A stretch of 64,000 nucleotides of DNA from Rehmannia glutinosa (taxonomy: Eukaryota > Streptophyta > Magnoliopsida > Lamiales > Orobanchaceae). The notes under the pieces were generated by a model, which saw only the letters and a program-made list of their open reading frames with translations, ran no database searches and had not been told where the DNA came from. Both the position numbers and the translations under genes were made by a program. Positions within the stretch are counted from its first letter, which is position 1; the number at the start of each line of letters is the position of its first letter. The stretch spans positions 744,001 through 808,000 of the forward strand of contig JABTTQ020001795.1 in assembly GCA_016081115.2 (NCBI GenBank). The letters are read 5' to 3'. Positions 32,176 through 44,460 of the stretch are shown here, piece after piece.

Positions 32176-33190
32176 ACCGTATCTCCCTATTTAAATGTGC
32201 ATTTTATTTTCTTGCATGTTTTTATTTGTGTCTAAATTGCAAAATGATTTTTCAAAATGAGTTTAAAAAATTATTTTTAAAATTTAGGTCTTCAATATAT
32301 TTGTGAGTTTCAAAATTTTTGAAAAGAAGACCTTGCATGATGTTTCTAAAAACTCTTGTGCATTTACTTAAACTTATGTAGTTTATTTTCTCCTATGTAG
32401 TTATGTAGCACAAGCATGCTTTAGATATCTCTTATTGCTTAGCCTACACATGTATTATTATTTTTGTGCAAAATTTGGTTTAAGAATTGTGTAGGATTTA
32501 CATATCTCTCTACATATGGTTATCTACTCGTAATATATCAAGAGAAACATGAACTATCGAGGTACGCTCATTATTGTTATTCATCTCATAGACTCGATAC
32601 ATGTTATGCCATATGCCTATGTGCTTATTTTATACAAGTCCCATTAAGAGGATGTTTTGATTTTTGAGAAGGCATTATTTAACATAACTTGTTTTATCCA
32701 AGATTCTTAAAGGATTATATTTTGTTTTGATAAAAAATTGATCTTCTAGTTATGTATTTTATTGCACATATAAATGCCATTATTCTTCGATGCTTATGTC
32801 AAAGCTCTTGTTCATATGATTCTTGTGATTGAGGTGTCAATTATGTGCTCTCGTATTTTCATATTTCAAAAGAGACCTTATATAGATTTCTATAAGCTTA
32901 TTTGAACTTACATGGTGTAGTATATTCTTGATGGTTTTCTTTAAGCATAGTATGTGTTACTTGCTATAGTGTCTCTATCATGCGATATTACTATGCTCTT
33001 GTGCAAAATTCTTTGTTAAGATTTTGCAGAAATTTATGATATTTCGCAACAAGTTTGATGAACAAGACAAGGTTAGTAGCTCAATGATATTGTCAAGAAA
33101 AAGGTAATGATTTTGATGTAATATTTGCACTCATAGCACATTTTGAAGTTATTTGCACTTTACTTGCCCATTCTTGTTTTGAGAAAATTT
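32176..33190 (+). other. Degraded internal region of element G
   Basis: No ORF of value. Near 32540-32660 there is a decayed match to the RT end (RLDTCYAICLCAYF), a second copy of what is found at 33720-33800. This suggests internal duplication or recombination between two defective copies. Confidence 0.5.
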
Positions 33191-33890
33191 CAAGCTTTAC
33201 CAAATGGATGTTAAATCCAATTTTCTAAATGGTTTTATTCAAATAGAAGTCTATCGGAGTTTAAAATGTTTTTTGGCCAAATGATATTTATAAATTGCCT
33301 TGTACGGTTGATACAAGTACCCCGAATATGGTTTGATGGACTAAGCTATTTTTGCAAAATAGTTTTACAAAAGGTAAAGTTGACACTACACTTCTTGAAA
33401 AAGGGCAAGGTTGTTTACTTGTGCAAATTTATGTTGATAATATTTTTGGTGCTACTAATGAATATTTGCACAAGATATTTTTCCTAGTCAATGCAAGGTG
33501 AACCTAAGATGATCATGATGAGGGAAGCTCAAATTTGATCATTGGAATTCAAGTTCAACAATGCCAAGAAAATGATTATATTCCACACTCAAAAGAAGAA
33601 GTGAGGCATTGAAGAAGAAAGAACCATTTCAACCTATATAGCCACAAATGTGAGAATTGACAAAGGTTGAGGTAGGCATGTTGATTGACAAACGAATTCG
33701 AGGTATGTTTATTCGTTTAGTACTCCTTAGACTCGACATTCTATATGCCTTATGTCTATATGCTCGATTTAAAACAATCCCAACGAATCTCTTTAAAATG
33801 CCGTTAAAAAAATTTTCAAATATTTGTAAGGCACTTCTTCTTATGACTTGTTCATCCAAAGTTTTAAAACGTTATTATTTTTCGGGATAA
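33190..33890 (+). pseudogene. pol: Reverse transcriptase remnants of element G
   Basis: Frames show QMDVKSNFLNGFIQIEVYR near 33205, a degenerate YVDD segment near 33425-33445, LIIGIQVQQCQ near 33535 and DILYALCLYARFKTIP near 33735. Stops are frequent. RNase H after this point and the whole of integrase before it are missing. Confidence 0.75.
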
Positions 33891-33899
33891 CAAGTCCGG

Positions 33900-35449
33900 T
33901 GATAATTTTATTTTTCAAAATATGGTTCGTCATAATCGAACTAAACACATTGAGATTCGATATTTTTTTTGGGGGATTGCATGTTTTAACAAAAACTTGA
34001 GATATATTTATTTCCGTCTCAAGGATAACTCGCGGATTTTTTTTTATTATTAACCGCTGAGTATTTTACCTCATTTCGAGCTTGATTATGACATAATGTA
34101 TATTGAATGAGGTCTACGTTTGCATTTTGCACGTTCTTAAAACTTAGGGGCGGAAAATCGGACGTTTGGATCAAATTTCGGATTCTCAAAACAGAAATGA
34201 ACTACTGGGCTGACTGGGGCAAGGCCGACCGGTCGCCCAAGCTGTCGGCTGGTCGCCCTGCCCCTGACCGGTCGCCCTTGGTGAAATTTTGGCTTAAAAT
34301 GGTTCTGTTTTTCCAGACTGAGCAACTTTTGTTTTTTGGTCCTTTTTTCGTCCCCTTTGCAATTTTCACACACAATTCACTTCAAATGAGTTTTGATGCA
34401 TGAATTATATATTTTGGGGACTACCTAGCTCGGTTATCATCATTGATGCTCATCTTTACCGATTGAATGGTAAGAATTTCACTTTCTTTAGCTCAATTGG
34501 GTTGAATCCTTGAGTTTGTGGCTTATATGTATTTTTCTTGATGCAATTCATATATATTTGTGATGAGCTTATTGATTGTTGATGTATGATATTTGCTAAA
34601 TTACATTTGGTGATGAAAAACTTGGCTTGATTACATTTACAAGGGTTATATATATCGTCTTAATTTTTTGACGCCCGCCAAGTGTTCGATAAAACGTTTC
34701 AATGAAAAATTCATCACCTACATGATTCTCTTGCTTTTAAATGTCTTATATACTTATAGAGATCATGTTTTGCAAATCAAATGAGTTTTCATAAGCTTCT
34801 ACAAGTCGTATGATCGACTTTTCCCTCCTATTTGGTTTATAAGCTTCAATGTTCAAATCATTCGATACATCGGTTTAGTTGCGCACCTTGATATGAATAT
34901 ATGATGTGTTTATCGTGCTAACATTCTTTTTGATGATTCCAAAGGGGGAGAAACAGGTTATGAGCTCTTTAGCTCAAAGAAGCTAAGATAAGATTAACGA
35001 AAAGAAGCTATAAGCTATGGCTTCATAAAGCCATAAGTTGTGGATCATATTTAGTCCACTTGGTGTTTTATGGTTGTGTATGATTCTTGGTCCATTGGTT
35101 GTAGTATGGACTTATATATGTTTCTAATGATGTCTCTTTTGACAGGGGGAGCTTTTAAGTTATTGATACTTAAGCTCAGTATTGAAAAGCTAAGCCTTTA
35201 GCTTTTGATTAAATTGCTTCTATTACTCTTGTTGTGCATGTTGATAGGGGGAGAATTTGCTATATGTGTTTGAATATCTCTACACCCTTCCTTGTGTTTA
35301 TATTGAGCGGAATATTGTCGCTCTCAACGGATATTTATTTTTTACCAGAAAACTTGTTTTGTTTTCAATATCGCATCTCAAAATTGTTTTACTTTCAAAA
35401 TCGACCTTGTTGAATTGTTTTGGTTTGTAATCATCAAAAAGGGGGAGAT
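33900..35449 (+). other. Long 3' untranslated region of element G with four AGGGGGAG boxes
   Basis: Purine boxes lie at 34941-34950, 35144-35151, 35245-35253 and 35437-35447. Only the last borders the LTR. Repeated purine boxes in a long 3' region are a known trait of the SIRE/Maximus lineage. No env-like ORF is recognised. Confidence 0.7.
34225..34285 (+). repeat. Internal copy of the G-type dyad word
   Basis: GGCCGACCGGTCGCCC, then TCGGCTGGTCGCCC, then CTGACCGGTCGCCC in 60 bases. These match the LTR cluster words of the same element. Confidence 0.75.
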
Positions 35450-36921
35450 TGTTTGATAAAGGGTTTTATCATGATTTTGATGATTTTGTTTTTATACCAA
35501 AACAATGTTTTTAAAGGTTGTCCAAATACTCCTAAATGGTTTAAAATGGTTTTAAATATTTTCCGGAGTATTTCTTCAAGTCTATTTTCGACAAAATTGG
35601 ACAACGCTTTTATATGATTTTGTGTCAAGTGTTTTTACATCAAAACAATGTCCCTAAATGTTGTCCTAATACTCCCGATTGGTCTTAAATGTTTTTACTA
35701 TTTTTCGGAGTATTTCTTGAAGTTTATTTTCGATATAAAATTGGACAACACTTATGTTTCAGGATCGACCGGTTGCCCTATAGGGAAACCCGTACCTGTG
35801 TTGAGTTTTGTAACAGAAAAGGGACGGAGGAAAACTTGAGGTGGTCGACCGGTAGGGGCGACCGATTGACCCTAGGGTGACCTGTGCCTGGGAAGCCCCC
35901 TCAAGGTGCAGTCTTCTCTGTTTCATGTTTTAACTACCCCCAACCGGTCCAACATGAGGGCGACCGGTCGCACCCCCCTCCGACCGGTCCCCCTGTGTAA
36001 AAATTGCAGAGTTTTCAATTTCAACTTATCTCGGCCTGACCGGTCGAACCCCTCGTTTGACAGCAAACTATCCGTTGAGTTTGCAGACAACTTTTCCTTA
36101 ATTTGAGGGGTTGATTTCTAACAGCTCTTTTCTTCAATTGTATTGGTATTTTTTACAGAATTCATGTCCCCAAGAGGAGCCTATCATGTACAAGACATCT
36201 TCTATAAATAGAGGAAGAATTGAAGCAACACAACAAGAGAGAAAACTACAACACAACAAGATACACTCAAGAATACACTTGTTCTTACATTGTCTTATTT
36301 CTTGTTGTAATTTGCCTACCTATTCACTTTCACATTCTTGAGGTCTAGTCTATTCTTGATTACACTTGCACTCAATTGTATAATTCATTATCGAGTTATA
36401 ATCTTGAATTTTTGGGTTATCATTCAACACAAGATATCCTTGTGAGTGTTCTTGTGGTAAGAACACACTTGGGTGATCTAGGTGTTAGGTGTAAGAAGAT
36501 TGTGGTAATCTTCTTGTCGAGGTGTTGAAGAGTGTGGTGCTCTTCAAGGTTGAAGATTGTGGTAATCTTCACAAGGTGCCATTGGAGATTGTGGTAATCT
36601 TCAAGAGACATTGTGGTAATCTCAAAGGTGGTGTTGAAGAAGAGTGTGGTGCTCTTCAAGGTGTTGTTGTAAGTTGGTGTTGTATTAATTTTGGTAATTA
36701 ATAAAATCTTTTTTCTTTTTGAAATCCATCCCGGATATACTGGGGTGGTAGAGGATTAGGCCCTAGGTGGGTTGAACCTCTATAAATCAACGTGTGTTGT
36801 TTACATTCCGCACCTTTATTATTGTCTTTGAGCATTCGGTTCGAAAAAGAGGGTAAAATCGAAAAGATGGAGATAATCTATTCACCCCCCCTCTAGATTA
36901 TCGTAGCCGCTTGGACTTACA
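35450..36921 (+). repeat. 3' LTR of element G (1472 bp)
   Basis: Same termini as the 5' LTR. It has seven hairpin units (36446 to about 36657) instead of eight, and unit 7 has a broken stem (GACATT with AATCTC). Confidence 0.93.
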
Positions 36922-36926
36922 GCTTG

Positions 36927-36981
36927 TCACTATCTATAAACTACACAGCACACTTGCGGTTTAGCGTAAAAGATTTTAGTT
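36927..36981 (+). repeat. 5' LTR of element B, last 55 bases
   Basis: CTATAAACTACACAGCACAC continues the LTR cut by G and ends near TTATCA. It aligns with 52448-52500 and with the end of the A LTR. Confidence 0.8.
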
Positions 36982-37008
36982 ATCAAGTTTTTGGCGTCGT
37001 GATCGGGG
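36982..37008 (+). other. Primer binding site region of element B
   Basis: AGTTTTTGGCGTCGTGATCG corresponds to the TTTTTGGCGCCGTTGCCGGG leader of Athila elements, with mutations. Element C has the cleaner form at 45075-45098 on the minus strand. Confidence 0.75.
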
Positions 37009-37110
37009 ATTGAAATATTCAACATAAATATAGTAATAAATAATTCAATCTTAATTGAAACAACAACTATTATCGATTTTAACATTGTTCTTGTTGAGTG
37101 CATATAGTGT

Positions 37111-38642
37111 ATGATCATGCGTTCATCAGTAGTTGAGCCAGAAGCCATCGACTTGGAAATAGAAAGAAACACGGCAGTTAAGAAGCGAGAAAAGAAGACA
37201 GTTGAGGACAATGACATAAGAGAATCGTGGGATAATGGTAATAATGGGAACAATGAAGATCGTCTGTTGGTACCACCGGTTAATGCTAATGGACATAATT
37301 TAGAGGTGGATAGACCGGTGAGACGGGCTCTAAGAGATGACTTCCAGCTGGAAGTTAATCTTAGGTATGGAGGAATTGCACGTCAGCCGATCAACGCAAA
37401 CAACATTGATTTGAAACTGGCGTTGATTCAGATGGTGTCACAAAACCAGTTTAGGGGAAGACCAGTGTTTTCCTCATTAACAGTGTTTCTAAAGATTCCA
37501 TTCGTTGTCGCCTTTTCGTATTTTATCGACGCAATAAGATCAAGGGATGGTTTTACTCATTAACACCACCTGCTGCAAATTGGACGGAGCTATGTCAGAA
37601 ATTTCTAGCGAAATACTTCCCTCCAAGTAAAACACTGCAATTGAAAAGTGAGATCGCTCAGTTTAGACAACTTGATTTGAGCCACTGTACGAGTTATGGG
37701 AAAGATTTAAGGAATTATTGAGGAAATGGCCACAACACGAATACCCAGACTATCAACAGGTGTTGTACTTTTATAACAGTCTTAGCGGAAACACAAGAAC
37801 CATTGTAGATGATGCATCAAGAGGTGAATTATTGAGGAAATATCCGGATGAAGCATTGGAATTGTTGGAGGAGATGGCAAATAATAGTTAACAGTGGCCA
37901 TCCAAAAGATTTAATGTCAAGAGAGTGACAGAGGTACAGGATGAGGATAAAATTGCAATGTTAACCCATCAAATTTATGTGCTGAGTATGAAACTGAATG
38001 CGATCCAACAAGTGACTCCGAGGGAACCAACAGTAGTTGAAAAAGAGGTAAATTTCGTAGGGCAACGGAATTTCAACAACTACCGAAATAATCAGGCACC
38101 TACGCATTATCATCCAGGACTGCGAAACCATGAAAACTTTTCTTACGCTAACAAAAGAAATATTTTGCAGCCACCCCTGGGTTTTATTATAGGGAATCAA
38201 GGTAGAAGTGAAGCGGATGAGAAAAAGCCATCTTTGGAGGAGATGTATTAGCCTCATTCATTGGAGGAACAAGAACAAGATTAACAAGTAAGAGGCTAAG
38301 ATTGATAAGATTGAGGATCAAGTCACATAACTAAATACCAATGTGAATGCTAGACTAAAATCATTGGAGACACAGGTGGGGCAGATAGCCACAACAGTGG
38401 GCGAGCAATACCAAAAAGGGATATTCCCTAGTGACACAAAGGTTAATCCGAGAGAAAAGTACAAAACCATTCGTCTGAGAGTGGTGCAGAATATGAAAGT
38501 CCAAAGATGCCAAAGAAGGGAGGAAGAAGTGGTAGAGGCCAACCTAACACCGATTGAAAAACCCAAGAAAGCTACTAATCTGATAATCCCAAGAACAGAG
38601 GTACAATTCCCTTCCCGCAAAGGTTTCAGAGAAACAAGTTAG
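37111..38642 (+). pseudogene. gag: Athila gag of element B (broken)
   Basis: The first ORF (37111-37563) has VDRPVRRALRDDFQ and DLKLALIQMVSQNQF. After a frameshift, a Retrotrans_gag-type segment follows in pieces: NWTELCQKFLAKYFPP near 37577, then LWERFKELLRKWPQHEYPDY near 37697 and YFYNSLSGNTRTIVDDASRG near 37770. The C-terminal part reads NARLKSLETQVGQIATTVGE near 38347. No zinc knuckle is seen. Stops and at least four frameshifts break it. Confidence 0.85.
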
Positions 38643-39227
38643 ACGATCAATTCGCTAAATTTCTTGAAATCTTGAAGAAAATACAAATCAACATACCTTT
38701 TGCGGATGTCTATGCAAAGTTCTTAAAAGATGGTATGGCAAAGAAGAGGAATATTACGGCATATGAGATGGTAAAGTTGATAAAGGAGTGAAGTGCAATT
38801 ATTAAAATGAAGTTACCCCAAAAACTTAAAGATCCTGGGAATTTCGCTATAAATATTCCGGAAATTAGGGTTAGGCGAGGTGAATCCGATGACTGTCACC
38901 TTGCAATTAATGGATCGATCAGTGACTCATCTGATGGGGGTGATAGAGGATGTTTTGGTAAAAGTAGATAAATTCATCTTTCCTGCAGATTTTATAGTGT
39001 TGGATATGGAAGAAGATAGCGAAGTTCGGTTAATTTTGGGATGACCGTTTTTAGCTACAGGCAGAGCACTCAAAGATGTGAAGAAAGGGAAATTAACCTT
39101 GAGGGTAAATGACGAGCATGTACAATTTTTGATTTATAAAGCGATGCAATTTCACCAGAACATCGAGCATTGCAACATGATAGATGTCATAACACCGTGC
39201 ATAGAAGCCTAGTTCAAGAGGGTTGAG
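38643..39227 (+). pseudogene. pol: Protease-region remnant of element B
   Basis: Readable segments are GLGEVNPMTVTLQLMDRS, VKVDKFIFPADFIVLDM and EVRLILG followed by PFLATGRA with one stop between. The upstream catalytic D-L-G-A-S region expected for the family is missing, so protease would be inactive. Confidence 0.75.
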
Positions 39228-39600
39228 ATGAAGGATGTATTGGAGTGGTGTTTGACTCATTTGCAAGGGTCACAAGGTATGTGTTTCGATATTACTAACA
39301 GTGATATACTTGAATATGTGCTTGCTTTACATTCAACAAAAGAACAGGTGCAAAAGAAAGGATTGCAGACAGACGCACACAGTCATGTGCCTTCACACGG
39401 GCGTGTGATTCACACGACTAGCTCGTGCGACTTGACTCTGTGGACAACAAAGAGAACAACACGGGCGTGTAATTAACATGACACAGTCGTGTGAACTGAT
39501 CCTCCACATACAGATTCGACGGACGAACTCCTTGCTTCACCAGAACATAAACCTCTTCCGGACCACTTTCGGTATGCATTCTTGGGCGAAAACGAGACAT
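39228..39600 (+). pseudogene. pol: Protease-RT linker of element B with dyad words
   Basis: The linker begins with the codons for MKDVLEWCLTHLQG. It is interrupted by a block (39375-39500) of CACACGGGCGTGTG-type words. It ends with a frame reading DELLASPEHKPLPDHFRYAF then LGENETY, a typical Athila linker into RT. The word block inside a coding region is unusual. RT fingers and palm are deleted at about 39600. Confidence 0.7.
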
Positions 39601-40350
39601 ATCTGAGGTGCGAGAAGACGAACTTAGTGTTAAATTGGGAGAAGTGGCACTTGTTTATGGTACGAGATAGCATAGTACTCGATTACCATGTTTCTTCTGT
39701 AGGTTTGGAAGTTGCTCGAGCAAAGGTGGTGGCGATTGAGAAGCTTACCCCACCGATGAATGAGAAAGAAGTAAGGAGTTTTTTAGGACATGCGGGTTTC
39801 TATAGGAGATTTAGTCGTGATTTTTCAAAAATAACTAAACTCATATCCCATTTACTTGAAAAATATATGCCTTTTGCTTTCACCCCTAATTGTATGCAGG
39901 CATTCGAGTTGTTGAAGAAGATTTTGGTAAGCGTACCAATTTTGATAACACCCGACTGGAATCAGTCGTTCGAGATTATGTGTGATACAAGTAATTTTGC
40001 ATTGGGGGCAGTGTTGGGTGAAAAATGCGATAAACGCTTTTGTGTAATCTACTATGCGAGTCGAACACTTGACTGGCCAGTGAACCACACCACAACAGAA
40101 AAGGAATTACTTGTAGTGGTGTTTGCCTTCGATAAATTTAGAGCGTATTTGATATGGACAAAGATGATAGTCCAAACAGACCAAACAATAGTTAAGTATC
40201 TTTTTTGCAAAGAAGGATGCTAATCCTAGGCTCATTCTATGGATACTCTTGTTGCAAGAGTTTGACATCAAGATTCGGGATCATAAGGGAAGTGAGAATG
40301 TGGTGGCTGACCATCTCTCATGACTCGAGCATACGACTAATGACAAAAAG
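39600..40350 (+). pseudogene. pol: RT thumb and RNase H of element B
   Basis: Starts abruptly at CEKTNLVLNWEKWH. It continues RSFLGHAGFYRRFSRDFSKI, APD-type ITPDWNQSFEIMCDTSNFAL and YYASRTLDWPVNHTTTEKE, then VVFAFDKFRAYLIW. The frame is open to 40223, then shifts. The RT catalytic FMDD box is missing through the deletion. Confidence 0.88.
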
Positions 40351-40775
40351 ATGGGCCTAACCATTAAAGAAACATTTCCGGATGAATTGATTTTGATGGC
40401 ACAGGCAAGTATACCATGGTACACGGATATTGTCAATTATTTAGTAAGTGGGGTTTTACCACTGGATATCACATATTATCAAAGGAAGAAATTCCTTCAT
40501 GATATGAGGTATTTTATGTGGGATGACCCTCTATTGTTTAAAAGATATTCCGCTTCAGTCATTAGGAGGTGTGTACCTCAAGAAGAGTGAGAACATCCTA
40601 CAAAAGTGTCATTCATTGCCAACAGAGGGTCACTTTGGGCGAATGCGTACTTCAGCAAAGTACTATAAATTGGGTTCTTTTGGCCTTTGATTTTCAAAGA
40701 CTGCTACAAGTTTGTGTTACAGTGTGATAGGTGTGAAAGAGTGGGAACAATCTCGAGGCGCAATGAGATGCCACA
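40351..40775 (+). pseudogene. pol: Integrase N-terminal region of element B (truncated)
   Basis: Open from 40351 with FPDELILMAQASIPWYTDIV and a broken zinc finger (CHSLPTEGHF and CDRCERVGTISRRNEMPQ). The sequence then jumps directly into LTR sequence at about 40775, so the DDE core and the env-like ORF are deleted. Confidence 0.82.
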
Positions 40776-41460
40776 AGTGGTAAATATGCATGCATTTAGA
40801 GGTATATTTTGGTTGCATATTGATACATTTGCATGGATATTAAGTGTGTTTAGGTTAGTTTCTTTTGTTGGGCGTGATACTGTGTATTCTTGTGTACTTT
40901 TGAAGGAAATAGAACCATATTTGAAAGGATATCAATAGAACACCCAGACCGGAATGTTAAAAGCCAAGGGACAAACAAAGACGCGAAGAAAACAAGCTCA
41001 CACGACCGGACTGTGTGAAACCACACGACCATGAATTACTGATTCCAATTCACACAACTGGGTCATGTGAAATAACACAACTATGTGAGGTGCATTGTGC
41101 GATTTACAGAGACTGAAGATGTTTCACACGACCTGGCCATGTGAATTCACATGAAGATTTTATTTCCTTATTTCACGAGGAATCTAACTGGGATCTCGAA
41201 AGGCAACGATAAAAGAAAGACTTAATCCTAAAGTCAGATGAAACACACTTGGGAGAAAATATAATACCATGGAGAGAAAGAAGACGGATACACGAAGAAC
41301 AACATTGGACCACCGCCAACCACGAAGACACGAAGGTTCGAGATTGTGAAAATAGATCCATCTACTCAAGAGAGTTTCATCATCATAGACTAGATCTTTT
41401 CATTTCGTTCTTAATTCCATTTTTAACTCTTTGTTTACAAGTTTATCTATGGATTTTGTT
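40776..41460 (+). repeat. 3' LTR of element B, part 1
   Basis: Resembles the start of LTR C (TATTTTGG..TTGATACATTTGCATG, TTGGGCGTGATACTG) and then the 28003-28575 segment. It holds dyad words (40995-41155). It is cut after TCTATGGATTTTGTT by the LTR of element C. Confidence 0.75.
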
Positions 41461-43092
41461 TGGCAAAAATATTTGGATCATACAAATGTATGTGTACAGT
41501 GTAGTTTATAGAATAATAGCAAGCAATGTCGTATTCCTCAGGGATTGATATGTGAAACATTTATGCTATAATAACATTGCATTCCAATTTATTGAAGCGG
41601 CCGAATATCCAATTTTATTAAAATCAAAAATAACAAGACAAATAAATAAATTTGCGAACCCCACAAGTATTTTCAACAACTACAGGAGCAACCTTGGACA
41701 CATAATCTCAACATGTTTCTTCAGTATTAAATCCAATTAAAGTTTCAAAACCAATTCATGCAATTCTATGGGTTCAATTTCTAAGACAGTTTATTCCCCC
41801 TCCCGGACGGTGCATAAACAGTAAATTAATAACAATTGTAGGTCTCCCGACTCGATACAACTATTATTAACTCCCAAAAGATTTATGAATTGAATGACTC
41901 TCCACAAACAGTTGTAGGTCTCCCTACTCGATACACCTGTTTATGTCTGAATTCGATTTCCGTCTTTGTTAGAACTCCTCTTCCGAATTTTGCACTAACA
42001 AATATGACATGCAAATTATTGGCCAAATAAAAAACAATTAAGAATAAGCACTACAATTCATAAAATAGAAAACATGAAACAATTAAGAAAATAATTAATC
42101 AATATTTAACATGAATCCACAGTTTTGATTATGCCCCTAAGATCCGAAAGATTAGCCAAACGTTGATAACAAATTCATAGACAAATTCAAAATCAACATT
42201 ATGACATCGTTTAAGCACAGACAAGAGATCTAAACATATAAAGAAAATCCCTTCTTATCAGGATGGATTCCCCTCCTAAGCCTTCGCAGCTCTTGTGCTC
42301 CCGTAGATGCAAAAGGCCTTGTGGTGTTGTTCGTGACCTAGCCCTCCTCTCTCAGAAGTCTTCAAATCTTGTGTTCCCGCGTAATTTGATGTGTTGTGTT
42401 GTGTATGAAGTTATTTGGATGATCGAATTTCGTGCAAGCCATGGGTCCCTTTTATAGATAATTGGAGAGGTTACTTGTAGAGTTGGAACGGGAAAAGGAC
42501 TCCAAAAAATGCGTGGTAGAGTCCCACACAGCCATGTGGGTTTTGTGCTGCCCAACACCACACCCCCGTATGGGCTCCACATGGTTCGGCCATGTGGCTT
42601 GGTTCTGTTCCCTGTTTCTTTCCTTTTTCATACAATTGTGTCATTTTTCACACGGTTGTGTCACATGGCCATCCCACACACCCGTGTGGGCTCACACAGG
42701 AGGACGTGCGATTGGTTGTTTTTCACTCTGAAACCGCTGAAGCACCTCACACGGCCGTGTGGCTGTTCACACGGTCGTGTGACATGTAAAACATCCGAAT
42801 TTGCTCCTGGGTTAGCGCATTTGGACATTTTTGAAGGAAATTCCCTTTTGTTCGATCGTGCATGCTTCTTTCCTTCACATATTTGCTCGTAACTTAGCTC
42901 TTGACCTATACTTTGGAATGTGATATCATATTTTTAAATCCAATTTAGCTCTATTTCCTGTAAGAAGTTACAAGAATACGCAGTATCACGCCCAACACGG
43001 GAAACCAAGTAACACACACTAAATATGCGTGCAAATGCATCAATTATATATCAAAATAACCCTTTAAATGCACGTATATCTTACACGCATCA
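41461..43092 (-). repeat. 3' LTR of element C (1632 bp)
   Basis: Plus-strand ends TGGCAAAAATATTTGG and ACACGCATCA, a clean TG..CA. TATA box TTTTATA at 42450-42456 (TATAAAA on minus). Dyad cluster 42515-42790 upstream of it. Confidence 0.87.
42515..42790 (-). repeat. GC-rich dyad cluster in LTR of element C
   Basis: Words CACACGGCCGTGTGG, CACACGGTCGTGTGAC, CACACACCCGTGTGGG and degenerate forms recur. The cluster begins about 60 bases upstream of the TATA box on the minus strand. The other LTR has the same block at 47745-48020. Confidence 0.85.
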
Positions 43093-43108
43093 AAATCCCC
43101 CAAACTTA
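43093..43108 (-). other. LTR-proximal polypurine tract of element C
   Basis: TAAGTTTGGGGGATTT on the minus strand directly before LTR start TGATGCGTG. Confidence 0.8.
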
Positions 43109-44460
43109 AAGCATTGCTCATCCTCGAGCCAATTAAGAAAAATAATATCAAGGGGTAAAAAAACGCACAAGAACAATATAAACACTTAATCTCATTTGAA
43201 TCCACACTCAAGTAAATCATGCAATTCATTATCAAGAAGTCATCATTCGTAAGCTCGACATAGTTAATACTCTTTTGGGTACTCGACATCACGACTCACA
43301 AGTAGAAAGTGTATCACTCGACTCTCAAAAGTGTATGGATAGTGTTTAAGCTCAAATCAATTCAATGAAAGTAGAATTACCATAGGCTTGCAAATCATCT
43401 AACATCTCGACCACTTTTGTGTGCACAATCTAAGAATCAAAAAGGACTTTTCATTTGCTTGTAATGTAGGCTCTTTGGTAAGGGTAGGGAAATTTAAGCA
43501 TACGGACTTGCAATTCACCAACCTCATTTCATCATAAACTCATTTTCTCTTTTTCAATTACACCCTTATTTCTCCTTTTTCATTCTTAGGCCTTGTTGTC
43601 TATTTTTCTTCTTTCTTTAACTTTGAGCTCTCATTTTTTTCATAATTTTTCAGATTTTTTTTTCTTTTGCTCAATTTTCTCTATTTATTTTTCAGCGATT
43701 TCCTTTCTTTTTCGAGCTTCATATATTCTACATTCACCCAGATATTGCTCATTCCTCATTCTTTTGCCAACTTCCTCTCTTTTTTCATAAATTTTCACCA
43801 CATCTTCCCCAAACTTGTTCATTTTCTATAAGCTCAAGAAATTTTAGGGATAAAATCATGTTAAAGATTAATGTGGCTAACAATAAAAAGTTTTGGCTCA
43901 AAATTGGCTAACTAGGAAATCATGAGTTCATAGGTAGGCTTTTTAGGCAAAGTAGGCTAAACAAAGATGGCCTTAAATCATTTTCAAAAATTGCACACAC
44001 ACATGGCTTTAATGAAGATACCAGAGCAACTTCTAGAGTTCTATCAATCATGAATGACACACTCAAGAATAAAAAGATAAGTTGCATAAGATGAAACAGT
44101 TATAGGCACAAAAGCTCACAGGCTTATTTTTCGCAACATACTCAAATACTCAATTTTCTCAACTAATGCTAAGCAAATAAATGACATCTTCCCAACAATT
44201 CATCACATTATTCCCAAAAGTATGTTATCTCATAAAATTAAATGCTCATAGTAAAAATCATACGAAAGCTTTTGGGCATCTTCAAAATCTTGATTAAAAC
44301 ACACACAAAAACAATTAAACGTGCTAAAGCGATGAACGTGCTAAAATAAAAAAATAAAATAAAAAATCGAAAATTTAAAAATGTTAATTCAAATTTTTAT
44401 GCTCTACATGCAATCCTAGATGCAATGCAAAATATGCAACAGTACTAATTTACGCATTCT
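43109..44460 (-). other. Non-coding 3' region of element C
   Basis: AT-rich with no coding content, matching in position the 5004-6370 region of A. Confidence 0.65.

Larger units (their letters stand above)
29230..36921 (+). mobile_element. Element G: complete SIRE-like copia retrotransposon
   Basis: Two LTRs (29230-30720 and 35450-36921) start TGTTTGATAAAGGG and end GGACTTACA. PBS TGGTATCAGAGCC follows the 5' LTR and AAAAAGGGGGAGA precedes the 3' LTR. The perfect 5-bp TSD GCTTG lies at 29225-29229 and 36922-36926. The insertion splits the LTR of element B: the uninterrupted sequence can be seen at 52420-52460. The coding region is heavily deleted, so it was either mobilised in trans or decayed after insertion. 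Confidence 0.95.
28003..41460 (+). mobile_element. Element B: Athila-type Ty3 retrotransposon, split by element G
   Basis: Parts: 5' LTR 28003-29229 and 36927-36981; PBS region 36982-37008; gag; remnants of protease, RT, RNase H and integrase; 3' LTR from about 40776 to 41460. Two large deletions remove the core of RT (near 39600) and everything between the integrase zinc finger and the 3' LTR (near 40775). The env-like ORF is therefore absent. The 3' LTR is cut at 41460 by element C. A fragment of the same LTR family at 52018-52500 could be its continuation. Confidence 0.85.

Noticed and set aside
42263..42892. Several plus-strand ORFs in LTR C
   Set aside because: Frames open through the dyad cluster because of its GC-rich repeated words; they lie in an LTR on the other strand.
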